Assembly (NCBI GenBank): GCA_036704045.1
Contig: DATNQM010000019.1
Span: forward strand, 11,684-75,683
From: Ancylothrix sp036704045
GTDB lineage: Bacteria > Cyanobacteriota > Cyanobacteriia > Cyanobacteriales > Oscillatoriaceae
DNA: 64,000 bases
Direction: 5' to 3'
The position numbers and the translations under genes were made by a program. Under the pieces are notes generated by a model, which was given only the letters and a program-made list of their open reading frames with translations, searched no databases and was not told where the DNA came from. Positions 18,401-26,880 of the stretch are shown one piece after another; the first letter of the stretch is position 1; every line of letters begins with the position of its first letter.

Positions 18401-18916
18401 ATGAATTATCTCGTTGCTGTTTTTCCAGATCGTATTCAAGCTGAAGCTGCTTATGTGGCTTTGGAAAAGGAAGGTTTGCCTATGAGTCAAGTGGCTATTT
18501 TGGGCAAGGGTTACAAAACTGCTGATGAGTATGGTTTGATTGACCCCAATGAGCAAGCTGGCAAGCAAGCTAAGTTGATGGCTACTTGGTTGGTGCCTTT
18601 TGGTTTTTTTGCTGGTGTTGGTTTTAGTCTCAGTACCGGCTTAGATACTTTTGCTTGGGCTGGTGAGTTTGGTAATCATTTTATCGGAGGTTTGTTGGGT
18701 GCCGGTGCCGGTGCGATGGGTAGTGTTTTTGCCGGTGGTGGTACGGGTTTAATTTTCGGTTCTGGTGATGCTTTACCCTATCGTAATCGTTTGAAGTTGG
18801 GTAAGTATTTGGTTGTTGTTAATGGTGAAGAAAATATAACTCGTCAAGCTACTCTTGTTTTACGCCGGTTTGAGCCTGAAAATATCCAAGGTTATGCTGA
18901 TTACAGTCAATTGTAA
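18401..18916 (+). CDS. Conserved glycine-rich membrane-associated protein
   Basis: The 171-residue protein has a ferredoxin-like start MNYLVAVFPDRIQAEAAYVALEKEGLP, reminiscent of general-stress/DUF1269-type proteins. A glycine-rich hydrophobic middle follows (residues about 68-130, GGLLGAGAGAMGSVFAGGGTG), which could insert in the membrane as a glycine zipper. The tail reads LVVVNGEENITRQATLVLRRF. I recognise it as a type often seen in cyanobacteria, without a proven function. It is followed by a terminator and then a small membrane protein. Confidence 0.75.
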   Translation: MNYLVAVFPDRIQAEAAYVALEKEGLPMSQVAILGKGYKTADEYGLIDPNEQAGKQAKLMATWLVPFGFFAGVGFSLSTGLDTFAWAGEFGNHFIGGLLGAGAGAMGSVFAGGGTGLIFGSGDALPYRNRLKLGKYLVVVNGEENITRQATLVLRRFEPENIQGYADYSQL

Positions 18917-18934
18917 TCCTAATATTATTGTCTC

Positions 18935-18963
18935 CCCAGTTTTTTACAAGAACTGGGTTTTTT
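18935..18963 (+). terminator. Rho-independent terminator
   Basis: CCCAGTT at 18935-18941 pairs with AACTGGG at 18951-18957, followed by a T run, 19 bases after the stop of the preceding gene. Confidence 0.75.
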
Positions 18964-18994
18964 GATATAGGTGATTATTTCCGCGTATCCTACC

Positions 18995-19180
18995 ATGAGC
19001 AATAGCAATTCGGAAAAGGATGTTTTGTCTCCACCTCCGCCAAAGTATCGGTTTTTTCAATACTTATTAGCTGTTAAAACTTTTATCAAAAATATTTTAT
19101 TTTTTCTTGTTCTTGTTTTTATATCTTTTCCTTTAGCTGTTGTTACTTTTTTGACAACTAAAAGCGAGGTTGACGATTAA
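18995..19180 (+). CDS. Small single-span membrane protein, 61 aa
   Basis: I start at the ATG at 18995 (MSNSNSEKDVLSPPPPKYRF). A GTG at 18971 in the same frame sits close to a hairpin and is less likely. A hydrophilic, proline-containing N-terminus is followed by one hydrophobic helix of about 24 residues (NILFFLVLVFISFPLAVVTFL) and a short acidic tail. I do not recognise the family. The hydrophobic profile looks like a genuine small membrane protein. Confidence 0.5.
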   Translation: MSNSNSEKDVLSPPPPKYRFFQYLLAVKTFIKNILFFLVLVFISFPLAVVTFLTTKSEVDD

Positions 19181-19256
19181 TTTAAGTCAATTTTTTTGCT
19201 ATTTAATTTTAAAAAAACTTAAAAAAATACTATTTTAGGTCGATAATTTATAGGTT

Positions 19257-19862
19257 TTAATTATCTTCAGTTTCTAAGTGAATCATTAACCCTATTCTTT
19301 GAATGGCTACTTGCAAGGCTTGATTAATTGACATTCTTTGATTGCTTAAATAAGGTTCAATATTACTAAGCTGAAAGGCAATATCCGAAAAACTTGGTGC
19401 CGACATTCCCTCTGCAATACTTTCTTTAACTTTTTGAATTAGTTCTGGCATTATTTCTTTATGATATCGACAGGCTGCTAATTCCGCTGAACCTTGCTTA
19501 TTTTTCACTGCTGCAAAGCCAAATAACCGGCATACACTTGGACGAAAAGCATATATTGAACAACGGCCGTTTCCGGCAATCATTGTATCAGGTTCATAAA
19601 AAATACAGCGTCCTTCCCAGTTTACTTTTGAGCCTTTTTCTGTGAATTCTTTAACTTGTTTTTTCTGGAACAATTCTAAAGCAATTGGTAACATTTCTAG
19701 GGGCGTTGTTTCAATGTTTGGGTTTTCACAACATCTACCGCAGCCGGTGGGGCATTTTAGGCCGGTTTTAATCGCAAGACTTTCTGTTTGTTGGTCAATT
19801 TGGTTATAAATTTCTTGGACTTGTTCGGCAAGCTGATGATTTGACATTTTCTTATCTCTCAA
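19257..19862 (-). CDS. YkgJ-family cysteine cluster protein
   Basis: The Cys pattern is CPTGCGRCCENPN near residue 38, then GRCIFYEPD, NGRCSIYAFRPSVCRLFGF, and a later Cys in AACRYHKE. These spaced cysteines define the YkgJ/UPF0153 family, thought to bind zinc or an iron-sulphur centre. The start MRDKKMSN at 19862 might be trimmed to MSNHQLAEQ at 19847. It is not part of an obvious operon. Biochemical function is unknown for the family. Confidence 0.8.
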   Translation of the reverse strand: MRDKKMSNHQLAEQVQEIYNQIDQQTESLAIKTGLKCPTGCGRCCENPNIETTPLEMLPIALELFQKKQVKEFTEKGSKVNWEGRCIFYEPDTMIAGNGRCSIYAFRPSVCRLFGFAAVKNKQGSAELAACRYHKEIMPELIQKVKESIAEGMSAPSFSDIAFQLSNIEPYLSNQRMSINQALQVAIQRIGLMIHLETEDN

Positions 19863-19990
19863 AAATTGGCTAGAAATGAATCAAATTTTAATTAATTATA
19901 TCGTACTAAAGAAATAGGTAAAATTTAGATTTTTGTGGTATAATTGAAATTGAAATAAAGCCGAAAAAACTTAGATTTAAAAAATTAGAG

Positions 19991-20770
19991 ATGTTGCCAA
20001 GAGAAGAACTGTTAAAAGGTGCAGAAAATCGAGAAACCCTGGCCCGGATTATTGACCAGGCTGATCAGGCTATCAAAACTTGGGAAGTTGTGGCAACGGA
20101 TTTTCTTTCGCCGCCCGAAGTTGTGGAAGCGCAGCAAGCATTTTCACGGTTAACAGAAGTGCAGTTAGTGGCATGGGGAGGCTATCCCCAAGCAGAAAGA
20201 CAAAGATTAGCAATTGCCCGTGCAGAATTGCCTCTGGATGCGTCACAAGTAGAAATAGCAGCGTTAGATATTTCTGGTAATTTTTTGTTTGATACTGCAA
20301 CTCACCGAGATTTTTTAGGGTCAATGTTGGGCTGTGGAATAGTTAGAGAAAAAACTGGGGATTTAATTGTTTTGGGAGAACGAGGTGCTCAGGCAATTGT
20401 GGTGCCTGAATTGGTAGAATATTTAGAGCTTCATTTAAAACAAGTTCGTTCGGTGCCGGTGACAGTTCGCCGGATAGAATTAAGTGAGTTAAAAATTAGG
20501 GAACCTAAGAAAAAAGAGTTAACCAGTACAGAAGCTTCTATGCGTTTAGATGCTATTGCTTCGGCGGGATTTGGGATGTCTCGGAGCAAAATGGTAGAGT
20601 ATATCGAAGGTGGTGATGTACGGGTAAATTGGAAAGAAATTAGTCAGCCTAGTTATCAAGTTAAAAGTGGTGATTTAATTGCGGTTCGGGGGAAAGGCCG
20701 GTTAGAAGTTGGGGAAGTTGCTGTTACGAAAAAGGAAAGATTTCGGATACAGCTAACTCGATATATGTAG
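19991..20770 (+). CDS. Photosystem II S4 domain protein (YlmH-like RNA-binding)
   Basis: The 259-residue protein has an N-terminal YlmH-like region (SPPEVVEAQQAFSRLTEVQL), a middle domain (ALDISGNFLFDTATHRDFLGS, then GCGIVREKTGDLIVLGERGAQ) and a C-terminal S4 RNA-binding domain (MRLDAIASAGFGMSRSKMVEYIEGGDVRVN). Cyanobacterial and plastid members are annotated as PSII S4 proteins. Family knowledge points to RNA or ribosome binding linked to photosystem II biogenesis. The ATG at 19991 begins directly after an AAATTAGAG purine stretch. Confidence 0.88.
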   Translation: MLPREELLKGAENRETLARIIDQADQAIKTWEVVATDFLSPPEVVEAQQAFSRLTEVQLVAWGGYPQAERQRLAIARAELPLDASQVEIAALDISGNFLFDTATHRDFLGSMLGCGIVREKTGDLIVLGERGAQAIVVPELVEYLELHLKQVRSVPVTVRRIELSELKIREPKKKELTSTEASMRLDAIASAGFGMSRSKMVEYIEGGDVRVNWKEISQPSYQVKSGDLIAVRGKGRLEVGEVAVTKKERFRIQLTRYM

Positions 20771-20816
20771 GGCTTACTGAATAAATTGCCGAGCGCAAAA
20801 TTCGGTTAAAATGTTG

Positions 20817-20840
20817 GTAGGTTGGGCAAAAGCCCACCCC
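20817..20840. repeat. Short hairpin (GGTAGGTTGGGC / GCCCACCC)
   Basis: GTTGGGCAAAAGCCCACCCC folds into a short stem in the leader of the DUF433 gene. It resembles the GTAGG...CCTAC repeat near 46.4 kb. It is either a small dispersed element or a weak terminator for the preceding gene. Confidence 0.45.
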
Positions 20841-20869
20841 ATTAACCCATTACAGCTAAAGTTACTACC

Positions 20870-21073
20870 ATGAAACTAGACCGCATTACCAGCGATCCCA
20901 ATCGCATGAACGGACAACCCTGCATTCGTAACCTTCGTCTTACTGTTCGTCGCGTCATCGAGTTACTTGCAACTTATCCCGATAGAAATGAACTACGGCA
21001 AGAGTTTCCAGAATTGGAAGATGAAGACATTCGGCAATCTCTGATTTTTGCATCCTCCTATTTAGACGTATGA
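20870..21073 (+). CDS. DUF433 family protein (antitoxin-like)
   Basis: The 67-residue protein has the DUF433 pattern: DRITSDPNRMNGQPCIRNLRLTV, RRVIELLATYP, and the ending DEDIRQSLIFASSYL. DUF433 proteins are small winged-helix or antitoxin-like proteins that are often followed by a DUF5615 PIN-like toxin. Here no partner follows. The next frame is on the opposite strand and overlaps the stop by 12 bases. So it may be an orphan antitoxin, consistent with the decayed neighbourhood. Confidence 0.75.
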   Translation: MKLDRITSDPNRMNGQPCIRNLRLTVRRVIELLATYPDRNELRQEFPELEDEDIRQSLIFASSYLDV

Positions 21074-21533
21074 ATTTTGGCAAGAAGTTCTAACATATTG
21101 CCTAAAAACCGGCACTAAATTAAACGACATTTTTTCTGATTCTATTGGTTTAAGTAAGTAGCGTTTAGTTAAAGATTGTAACCCATTAATCAAGTCCATT
21201 GATGACAAGGATAAAGCTTGTCTTAAATCTTCTCTTGAAACTGCCTGATCGCACTTACTCAATTCTACGGCTATTTGTTGCTCGACCGCTGATAATCTTT
21301 TAAATAATTCGTTTAACATAAATTGTATATCCTCGGTCAAAATTAAACTATCTTCTGTTAGAAATTCAGATACTTTCCTACCAAAAATATGTTTAATCAA
21401 ATTAGCAATATCTTTTAAATAAACCGGATTACCTTCATATAAATTAAGCAGCGTTAACCATTTTTCCTCATCTTTCAATCCCAAGTTTTTGAATATTTCG
21501 TTACTATCTAACCCTGACCTGGAAAAGGTGATT
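21062..21533 (-). pseudogene. Fragment of an NB-ARC/WD40-type STAND ATPase
   Basis: The minus-strand frame reads SGLDSNEIFKNLGLKDEEKW, LNLYEGNPVYLKDIANLIKH, then FGRKVSEFL, and later LSAVEQQIAVELSKCD and SLTKRYLLKP. This is the helical and winged-helix part found after the NB-ARC ATPase core in cyanobacterial STAND proteins (typically GNPLWLK...). The P-loop domain that should precede it is absent and the sensor repeats that should follow are missing. The frame is open from about 21533 but has only TTG codons as starts. I read it as a remnant. It overlaps the end of the DUF433 gene. Confidence 0.6.
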
Positions 21534-21910
21534 TGAGTGATGCTTTGAGTGGATTTACAAACCCAACTTTTAGAGTAAGTCGTTCTGTAGCTTTTACCTT
21601 AAACAGAGATGGTATGCGGCATATTCTCCAAAGTCATCATCGTAAGTATTGGGATGGTTCTAAAGAAGAGTACCAAACATTTTTTGATGAAAAGATGGAG
21701 TATCGTGATATTGTAAACGAAATTAGAGACGTAGTAGAAGAAAATAAGAAAATACTTAATAGTCTCAGTCCTAATCAACAGTGTCAAGTTACTGCTACTA
21801 TCGGTGTATTCAAGCGAAGAAGTTATGTTTTAGGAGTCAAATCAGGTAGGCTTATAGGTCAGTTTTTCCCAAAGCATAAAAATTACAAACTTACAAACCC
21901 CTGCCGGTAG
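21533..21910 (+). CDS. Possible solo toxin-like domain protein, 125 aa
   Basis: The frame begins with a TTG at 21533 (an ATG at 21614 would remove 27 residues). It contains RDGMRHILQSHHRKYWDGSKEEYQTFF, then a charged helix, and VTATIGVFKRRSYVLGVKSGRLIGQFFPK. The His-rich RHILQSHH start, the TFF segment and the closing strand with GQFFPK resemble C-terminal nuclease domains of polymorphic toxins. That is pattern memory, not a search. No start with a good ribosome site is visible and no immunity gene follows, so it may be a remnant of a larger gene. Confidence 0.4.
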   Translation: MSDALSGFTNPTFRVSRSVAFTLNRDGMRHILQSHHRKYWDGSKEEYQTFFDEKMEYRDIVNEIRDVVEENKKILNSLSPNQQCQVTATIGVFKRRSYVLGVKSGRLIGQFFPKHKNYKLTNPCR

Positions 21911-22063
21911 ATAAAGTATTTGTTAGCCTATTATTCAAACTAATCAACTAGCAGGGATTTTATTTGATAAAAACATCTCGTTTCAAATATGTAATTTATA
22001 CCAAATCCGAACTCAGCAACCCCTATGTAAAAAAATCCCAGAACACTTATAAAAAAAGTTTTT

Positions 22064-22096
22064 AAAAACCCGGCTCCTCAAAGAAACCGGGTTTTT
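22064..22096. terminator. Bidirectional terminator
   Basis: AAAAACCCGG and CCGGGTTTTT are arms around CTCCTCAAAGAAA, with A and T runs on both sides. It serves the + ORF ending at 21910 or the minus-strand cysC gene ending at 22126. It belongs to a family of similar hairpins in this window (see 37088 and 53461). Confidence 0.7.
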
Positions 22097-22125
22097 GCTA
22101 ACATTAACTAAGCTCAATTTAGCAC

Positions 22126-22662
22126 TTACTTCGCAGAAATGTAACCGCTATCTTGCAAGGCTTGTAACACCTTATCCACGCTTTCTTCTTCAGATTCAAG
22201 ATCGGTACGACATTCAACCTCTGGCTGTTCGGGAGACTCATAAGGATCATCAATGCCGGTGAAATGCTTAATTTCTCCAGCCCGTGCTTTTTTGTAAAGA
22301 CCTTTCACATCTCGGCTTTCACAAACATTCAAAGGTGCATTAACAAACACCTCAACAAAATTCGCAATTCTACCGCGAACTTCGCGACGCATTTCCCGGT
22401 AAGGAGAAATTGCAGATACCAAAACAATAACTCCATTTCTGGTCAAAAGATGCGCCACAAAACCAATGCGGCGGATATTTTCATCGCGGTCTTCTTTTGA
22501 AAAACCTAAACCTTTTGTCAAATTTTCTCGAACAATATCACCATCGAGAATTTCTACCATATAACCGCGTTCTCGCAGTTTTTGTTCCACTGCACGGCTA
22601 ATTGTTGTTTTTCCGGCACCCGATAAACCCGTAAACCAAACGGTTACTCCACGTTGTTCCAT
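22126..22662 (-). CDS. cysC: Adenylylsulfate kinase
   Basis: The 178-residue protein has the P-loop GLSGAGKTTIS, LDGDIVRENLTKGLGFSKEDRDENIRRIGFV, and the APS-binding ISPYREMRREVR and FVNAPLNVCESRDVKGLYKKAR. It phosphorylates adenylyl sulfate to PAPS in sulfur metabolism. The length is normal for the stand-alone enzyme. The start at 22662 has the usual MEQRGVTVWFTG. No other cys gene is adjacent, although an anion transporter gene lies about 0.6 kb upstream on the same strand. Confidence 0.95.
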   Translation of the reverse strand: MEQRGVTVWFTGLSGAGKTTISRAVEQKLRERGYMVEILDGDIVRENLTKGLGFSKEDRDENIRRIGFVAHLLTRNGVIVLVSAISPYREMRREVRGRIANFVEVFVNAPLNVCESRDVKGLYKKARAGEIKHFTGIDDPYESPEQPEVECRTDLESEEESVDKVLQALQDSGYISAK

Positions 22663-22828
22663 TGTTTTATTGCCCTCCAGAGGTCTTGCGATTACAGATT
22701 TTTGTACTTTTAGATTGGCTAAGCCATTTTAGATTGAAAAGCAGAGTATTTGCAGTGCGATGGGTCACTTAATTTTGGGTAAAATTTGTATTATTCATCA
22801 CTGCATCAACAACGACTAAAAAAACAAA

Positions 22829-23296
22829 TTAGCCGTCTTCAATCCACTCTAATTGTGATATTCGGTCTCCTAATTTTGCGGCAAACATTGAAGAACCGCT
22901 AACAATTAGTTTGTGTGTTTCAACCTTTAAAAGTTCATCAACATAACTGCTGGGAGAAACTTCTTTAATAGCTGTTTCCACCGACAATCCTACTTGAGAA
23001 CCATTACTGAGAGCTTCTTGTAAGATATCTGCTGCTAAAGCACGATAGCCGTCTAACATAGAAGATTGCAAGCTACGCTGCGATGAAAGACCCAGCCAAC
23101 CTTGCTCACCTAAGTCCTGAACTAACTCGTCCAAAGCCTCTGTGTCTATCAAAAATATCACACTCAGGGCAACAGCCGCGACTTTCTCACTAGGAGAAGT
23201 TGGGCTTTCATTCATGCTCACAGCTAACTCTAAGGCATGAGAGAGCGCTTTTTCATAAGCATAAGGATTTGTCAATACCAGCGTTACGAGCGCCAT
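22829..23296 (-). CDS. Unknown protein downstream of an anion transporter
   Basis: The 155-residue protein starts MALVTLVLTNPYAYEKAL and ends VETHKLIVSGSSMFAAKL. Alternating hydrophobic and helical segments and the HKLIVSGSS ending loosely recall universal-stress-type proteins, but the ATP-binding glycine pattern is not clear. Its start lies one base past the stop of the transporter (23298), so the two are almost certainly co-transcribed and translationally coupled. A regulatory role for transport is inference from coupling. Confidence 0.7.
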   Translation of the reverse strand: MALVTLVLTNPYAYEKALSHALELAVSMNESPTSPSEKVAAVALSVIFLIDTEALDELVQDLGEQGWLGLSSQRSLQSSMLDGYRALAADILQEALSNGSQVGLSVETAIKEVSPSSYVDELLKVETHKLIVSGSSMFAAKLGDRISQLEWIEDG

Positions 23297-23297
23297 C

Positions 23298-24743
23298 TTA
23301 CCACCTCAAACCCACGAGGGGCCAGTATATTTTGCTCATCAGTAAAAACAGCAAACATCCAATTAAATCAAGCCACAGTCCCCAGCGCAAGACTGCTAAA
23401 GGTTTGACATAGCCACTACCAACAGCAATAGCAATGGCGGGGGTACTAACGGGAAACATAAATCCTAAACCGGCCGGTACAACAACGCCAAGAGTTATAG
23501 CGCGGGGATCTATGCCATAACTAGCTGCTAAAGACAAAGCCACCGGCATCAAAACTGCCACCGTTGCTGCATTGCTCATAAATTCTGTTAGCAGCAAGGC
23601 AATTAAAACCACTGCTACAAAAATAATTGTCGGACTTTGGATGCCTAAACTCAAGAGTTGTTTTGTAACAGCTTCAGTGGCGCCGGTGGAGTCTAGGGCA
23701 CCACTCAAAGCAATGGCGCTACCATACATAACGATAATTCCCCAGTTGACATCTTCTTCGACTTCTCGCCATTCGGCTATTCCCAAGACAAAGGCTAAGC
23801 CAACTCCCAAAAAGGCAATGGTGTCTAAACCCCAGGTTTCGCCTTTTGTTAGCCACAGGACAATTACAAATACAATTAAACCAGCTGTTAAGATTTCCCG
23901 CCGAGAAATTGGCCCTAGTTGTTTGTTGCGGACTTCTAAAAACTTTTGTGCTGCTTTGAGAGATACTTTTTCGTCTCCCATCACTAATAAGAGTAAGCCG
24001 TAAGCAACTAAACCCAAGACAATAACGACCGGCATTGACCACAATGTCCATTCTCCAAAGCTGATGGTTTGGCCGGTGGCGTTTTGTAAAATTCCTAATG
24101 CTAGGGGCCCTCTTGCGCCGCCTAGTAAGGTAGCGTTGGAACCAATGACGGCACCCCACGCCATTGCCATAAACGCTGCTAAACCGAATTTGGTGCCGGC
24201 TTTTGCACCGGTGGCGCGGACAACTTCAAGGACGATGGGAAATAACATCGCAGCGACGGCGTGGGCAATAATAAAACAGGACATTAGTGCACCAATGCCT
24301 AATATGGCGCCAAGCAGAGAACTTTGGGTTTTACCAAAGCGTGAGACTACTGCTAATGCTAAACGGCTACTTAGTCCTGACCTCATGATCGGGCTACTGA
24401 GGATTAAAACGCCGAGGACGAAAAAGACAGCCCAGTTTCCAAAATAAGTATAGGTGCTTTTTTGGGAGATGGCCCCGCTAAAAGGCAGTAAGGCTAAAAT
24501 TAGGATGCCGGTGACGGGTAGGGGTAAGCTATTGGTGGCCCATAGAAATACGGCTACTCCAAAAACTGCTAAAGACCTTCTTGCTTCGAGGGTATAGCTG
24601 GCCGGTAAGGGTATTATCAATACTGACAGGTAGATGGCGAGGGCTACTAAACTCCAAATCCAGCGCCCTTTTGATGAGCTAGAATACTGAGCTAAAGCCC
24701 GGAAGCGGTCAATGATATTTTTCTTTTCTTGTGTGTCATTCAT
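23298..24743 (-). CDS. SLC13/DASS family sodium-anion symporter
   Basis: About eleven or more membrane segments are visible. The family motifs are SNATLLGGARGPLALGI in the first half and EFMSNAATVAVLMPVALSLAASYGI in the second, which form the two substrate/sodium hairpins. Substrates in this family include di- and tricarboxylates or sulfate, and the sequence does not decide which. No regulatory TrkA-C domains are present. I start at the ATG at 24743 (MNDTQEKK). The frame opens with a TTG at 24758. It is coupled to the small gene at 22829-23296. Confidence 0.85.
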   Translation of the reverse strand: MNDTQEKKNIIDRFRALAQYSSSSKGRWIWSLVALAIYLSVLIIPLPASYTLEARRSLAVFGVAVFLWATNSLPLPVTGILILALLPFSGAISQKSTYTYFGNWAVFFVLGVLILSSPIMRSGLSSRLALAVVSRFGKTQSSLLGAILGIGALMSCFIIAHAVAAMLFPIVLEVVRATGAKAGTKFGLAAFMAMAWGAVIGSNATLLGGARGPLALGILQNATGQTISFGEWTLWSMPVVIVLGLVAYGLLLLVMGDEKVSLKAAQKFLEVRNKQLGPISRREILTAGLIVFVIVLWLTKGETWGLDTIAFLGVGLAFVLGIAEWREVEEDVNWGIIVMYGSAIALSGALDSTGATEAVTKQLLSLGIQSPTIIFVAVVLIALLLTEFMSNAATVAVLMPVALSLAASYGIDPRAITLGVVVPAGLGFMFPVSTPAIAIAVGSGYVKPLAVLRWGLWLDLIGCLLFLLMSKIYWPLVGLRW

Positions 24744-24758
24744 GCTGTTGTTAAGCAA

Positions 24759-25297
24759 TTGATTCTCTGATGCTTACTGGCGCTTTAGGGCTAGTAGATA
24801 TCTGTAATCATCGGTTTTTTAGATGATTTTTGGGCTGATATTCTATGCACTTTGTAGCCAGTCTTTTCTTTTATACTCTAATTACGAAGGTATGCTACTA
24901 CTTAATCAAGAATAGGCAGATTTTCTCGGATTTCAGAGATGTTTTGAAAATCATGGTTGGGTCAGGTAAATAGGTTGTTTATTTATCTGGGAGTTGGTAT
25001 TATTAAAAACCTGAAAAGGTTATATTCAAAAAGGTTTTAGAGGGTTTTTGATATATTTTTGAAAGGGTAAATAGACTTAATTAAGTTGAAATTTGCACAA
25101 AAACAAGTTTTTTATAAACTGTTGTTTCAATTCTTTGAAAACTTTTTAACTTTTATAAAATACTTGAAATTGAAGAGTCTCTTAAAACTTTTTAAAGTAA
25201 TATTGTTTTATTTTCAACGAAAAGCTATCATAGTTGAAGGATTTTGTCAATGTTGATTAGTAATTACTTTTTTCTCGCTTAGGTAATATTAAAAAAT
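24759..25297. other. Divergent AT-rich intergenic region
   Basis: About 540 bases between the divergent transporter and AMIN genes have no gene-like frame. The stretch from 25020 to 25250 is strongly A/T with several TTTTTAA words. I see no hairpin terminator, tRNA or riboswitch. Confidence 0.4.
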
Positions 25298-26476
25298 ATG
25301 CTAGTTGCCAAAATGTGTAAAAAGTTTATTAGTCTGGGCTGGTTAAGGTGGAAATTAGGGCAGTTAACTCCGGTGTTGGCGGGGATGTGCTTGTTGCAGA
25401 TGCCGGTTTTGGCACAGCCGGCAGGGAGTGTGGCATCGACTTGGAAATTTGATCCTCTCACAAGTCAGTTTGAAATTAGTGTGCAACAGGGAACGCCTTT
25501 AAATTATTACACCCTCAATCAACCGGCTCGCGTTGTCTTGGAGGTGGGTAATACTATTTTGGGCGGTAATCCAATTCGGCAAAGTTATTCTACTGGAAGG
25601 GTGCGCGGCATTCAAGTTTCACAAATTCAAGGGGGAAAAATTCGGATTATTTTAGAGTTGACAGATGCAGTTTTAAATCCAAATGAAGTGACAATTCAAC
25701 AAGAACCGGCTTTAGTAACCGGAGGTGGATTTTTGGATCGTTGGGTTGTACGCGGGTTAAGTCCGCAAGTTGTCGAGGAACCAGCAACTGGGGCAACTAC
25801 ACCTGTGGCAACTACACCGATGACTACATCGGCTTCTGCAATGACGACTATGCCTTTGGCACAAAATACAATTCCGAGTGTGGCGAGTTTGCCTGTCCGC
25901 CCTATGGTGGGAATTGGGGTGCCAATGCCAGAAGTTTTTACGCCACCGGCACCCTCTACCCCTTCTGTTGTTCAGATGTCACCACCGATGATGTCTTTAC
26001 CACCAATAATGGAATTACCCAAAGAAAATTGGACACCTCCGCAAAGTCCCATTGTTGCGGTACCGCCGCCGGTGGAGATGGTGGGTTTTGAGCCGGTTTT
26101 GCCGCCTCCAAGTTTGCCTAGTTTGCCTATGAACCCTCCTCAGTCTAGGGAGTTGGTTGTGCGAGAGGGCACAGAGTTAAGATTGCGTTACACCGGCAAC
26201 CGATATGTAAATTTAGAAAAAGATTTTGAACGGCAGGAGGTTTTGGTGTTGGATGAGGCGCTTCGAGATGAGGCGGGAAATGTTGTGGTATTTGAAGGGA
26301 CGCCGGTTATCGGCCGGTTTGAAACAAATAATCGAGGTAGTAAATTTGTGGCCCAGGCTATTACCCTTGGCGGTCGAAATGTACGTCTCGAAGCTGCATC
26401 AGGCCGGTTACAAGAGCTTTTTAGGTTAGAACCGGGGCTGGTGGTGACGGTTCGCTTGAATGAAGATTTACGCTGA
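25298..26476 (+). CDS. AMIN domain-containing periplasmic protein
   Basis: A signal-peptide-like N-terminus (hydrophobic run to VLAQPAG, about residue 40) is followed by an AMIN domain (about 45-160: YYTLNQPARVVLEVGNTIL, GRVRGIQVSQ, IRIILELTDAV). AMIN domains target septal or envelope sites in cell-wall proteins. Next comes a roughly 120-residue Pro/Thr/Met-rich linker, then a C-terminal beta-rich domain with LRLRYTGNRYVNLEKDF and VRLEAASGRLQELF. No amidase domain is attached, so it may be a scaffold. The first ATG at 25298 is used. MCKKF at residue 6 is a possible alternative. Confidence 0.85.
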   Translation: MLVAKMCKKFISLGWLRWKLGQLTPVLAGMCLLQMPVLAQPAGSVASTWKFDPLTSQFEISVQQGTPLNYYTLNQPARVVLEVGNTILGGNPIRQSYSTGRVRGIQVSQIQGGKIRIILELTDAVLNPNEVTIQQEPALVTGGGFLDRWVVRGLSPQVVEEPATGATTPVATTPMTTSASAMTTMPLAQNTIPSVASLPVRPMVGIGVPMPEVFTPPAPSTPSVVQMSPPMMSLPPIMELPKENWTPPQSPIVAVPPPVEMVGFEPVLPPPSLPSLPMNPPQSRELVVREGTELRLRYTGNRYVNLEKDFERQEVLVLDEALRDEAGNVVVFEGTPVIGRFETNNRGSKFVAQAITLGGRNVRLEAASGRLQELFRLEPGLVVTVRLNEDLR

Positions 26477-26490
26477 AGTGGTTAGGGCTT

Positions 26491-26541
26491 GGCGTTTGGG
26501 GCGAGCACGGGGGCATCCCTACGGAACCCTACGCAAACGCC
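26491..26541. repeat. Hairpin with GGCGTTTG / CAAACGCC arms
   Basis: Perfect 8-base arms (26491-26498 and 26534-26541) enclose a GC-rich segment with GGGGCGAGCACGGGGGC and GGAACCC. It is much GC-richer than its surroundings and lies between the AMIN gene and psbY (convergent). It is a probable dispersed element or terminator. Confidence 0.5.
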
Positions 26542-26570
26542 CCTAGAGGTTTGAAGGAAAGCTAAGGGGT

Positions 26571-26690
26571 TTAGCTTTCTTTGCTTAAAAAGCCTTGAAT
26601 TTGACGGATAGCTGCCGGTGCGATGTTAAATAGTGCCCAGCCTGCTGCAACCAAAAGGGGGCCAACAACGATCAGTACACGCCAGTCCAT
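26571..26690 (-). CDS. psbY: Photosystem II protein Y
   Basis: A 39-residue frame opens at ATG 26690-26688: MDWRVLIVVGPLLVAAGWA, then LFNIAPAAIRQIQGFL and KES. This closely follows the single-span PsbY subunit of photosystem II (MDWRV start, central hydrophobic helix, amphipathic basic tail). AGAGG lies nine bases upstream. PsbY sits beside cytochrome b559 in the thylakoid membrane. It is convergent with the AMIN gene and transcribed in the same direction as the gamma-carbonic-anhydrase gene upstream. Confidence 0.85.
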   Translation of the reverse strand: MDWRVLIVVGPLLVAAGWALFNIAPAAIRQIQGFLSKES

Positions 26691-26880
26691 TTTTTTTCCT
26701 CTCTTAATAGATTTTCATAGAGTTCTCAGTTTTTATATTGTGCGGCCAAAGGGGTTATTCAGTCTAGTCTGATTGAGAAGAATTAGCAGAAAGGGGTTTG
26801 TTGATTTTGGAGTTGCTAGGCTGTGCTTAAAATTTGGGAAGATTTGCGAAGAAAGGATTTTTTGGCTTGGTTTTGAATGA

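Noticed and set aside
23572..24447. Antisense frames over the SLC13 transporter
   Set aside because: Shadows of a long hydrophobic gene. Composition is unnatural.
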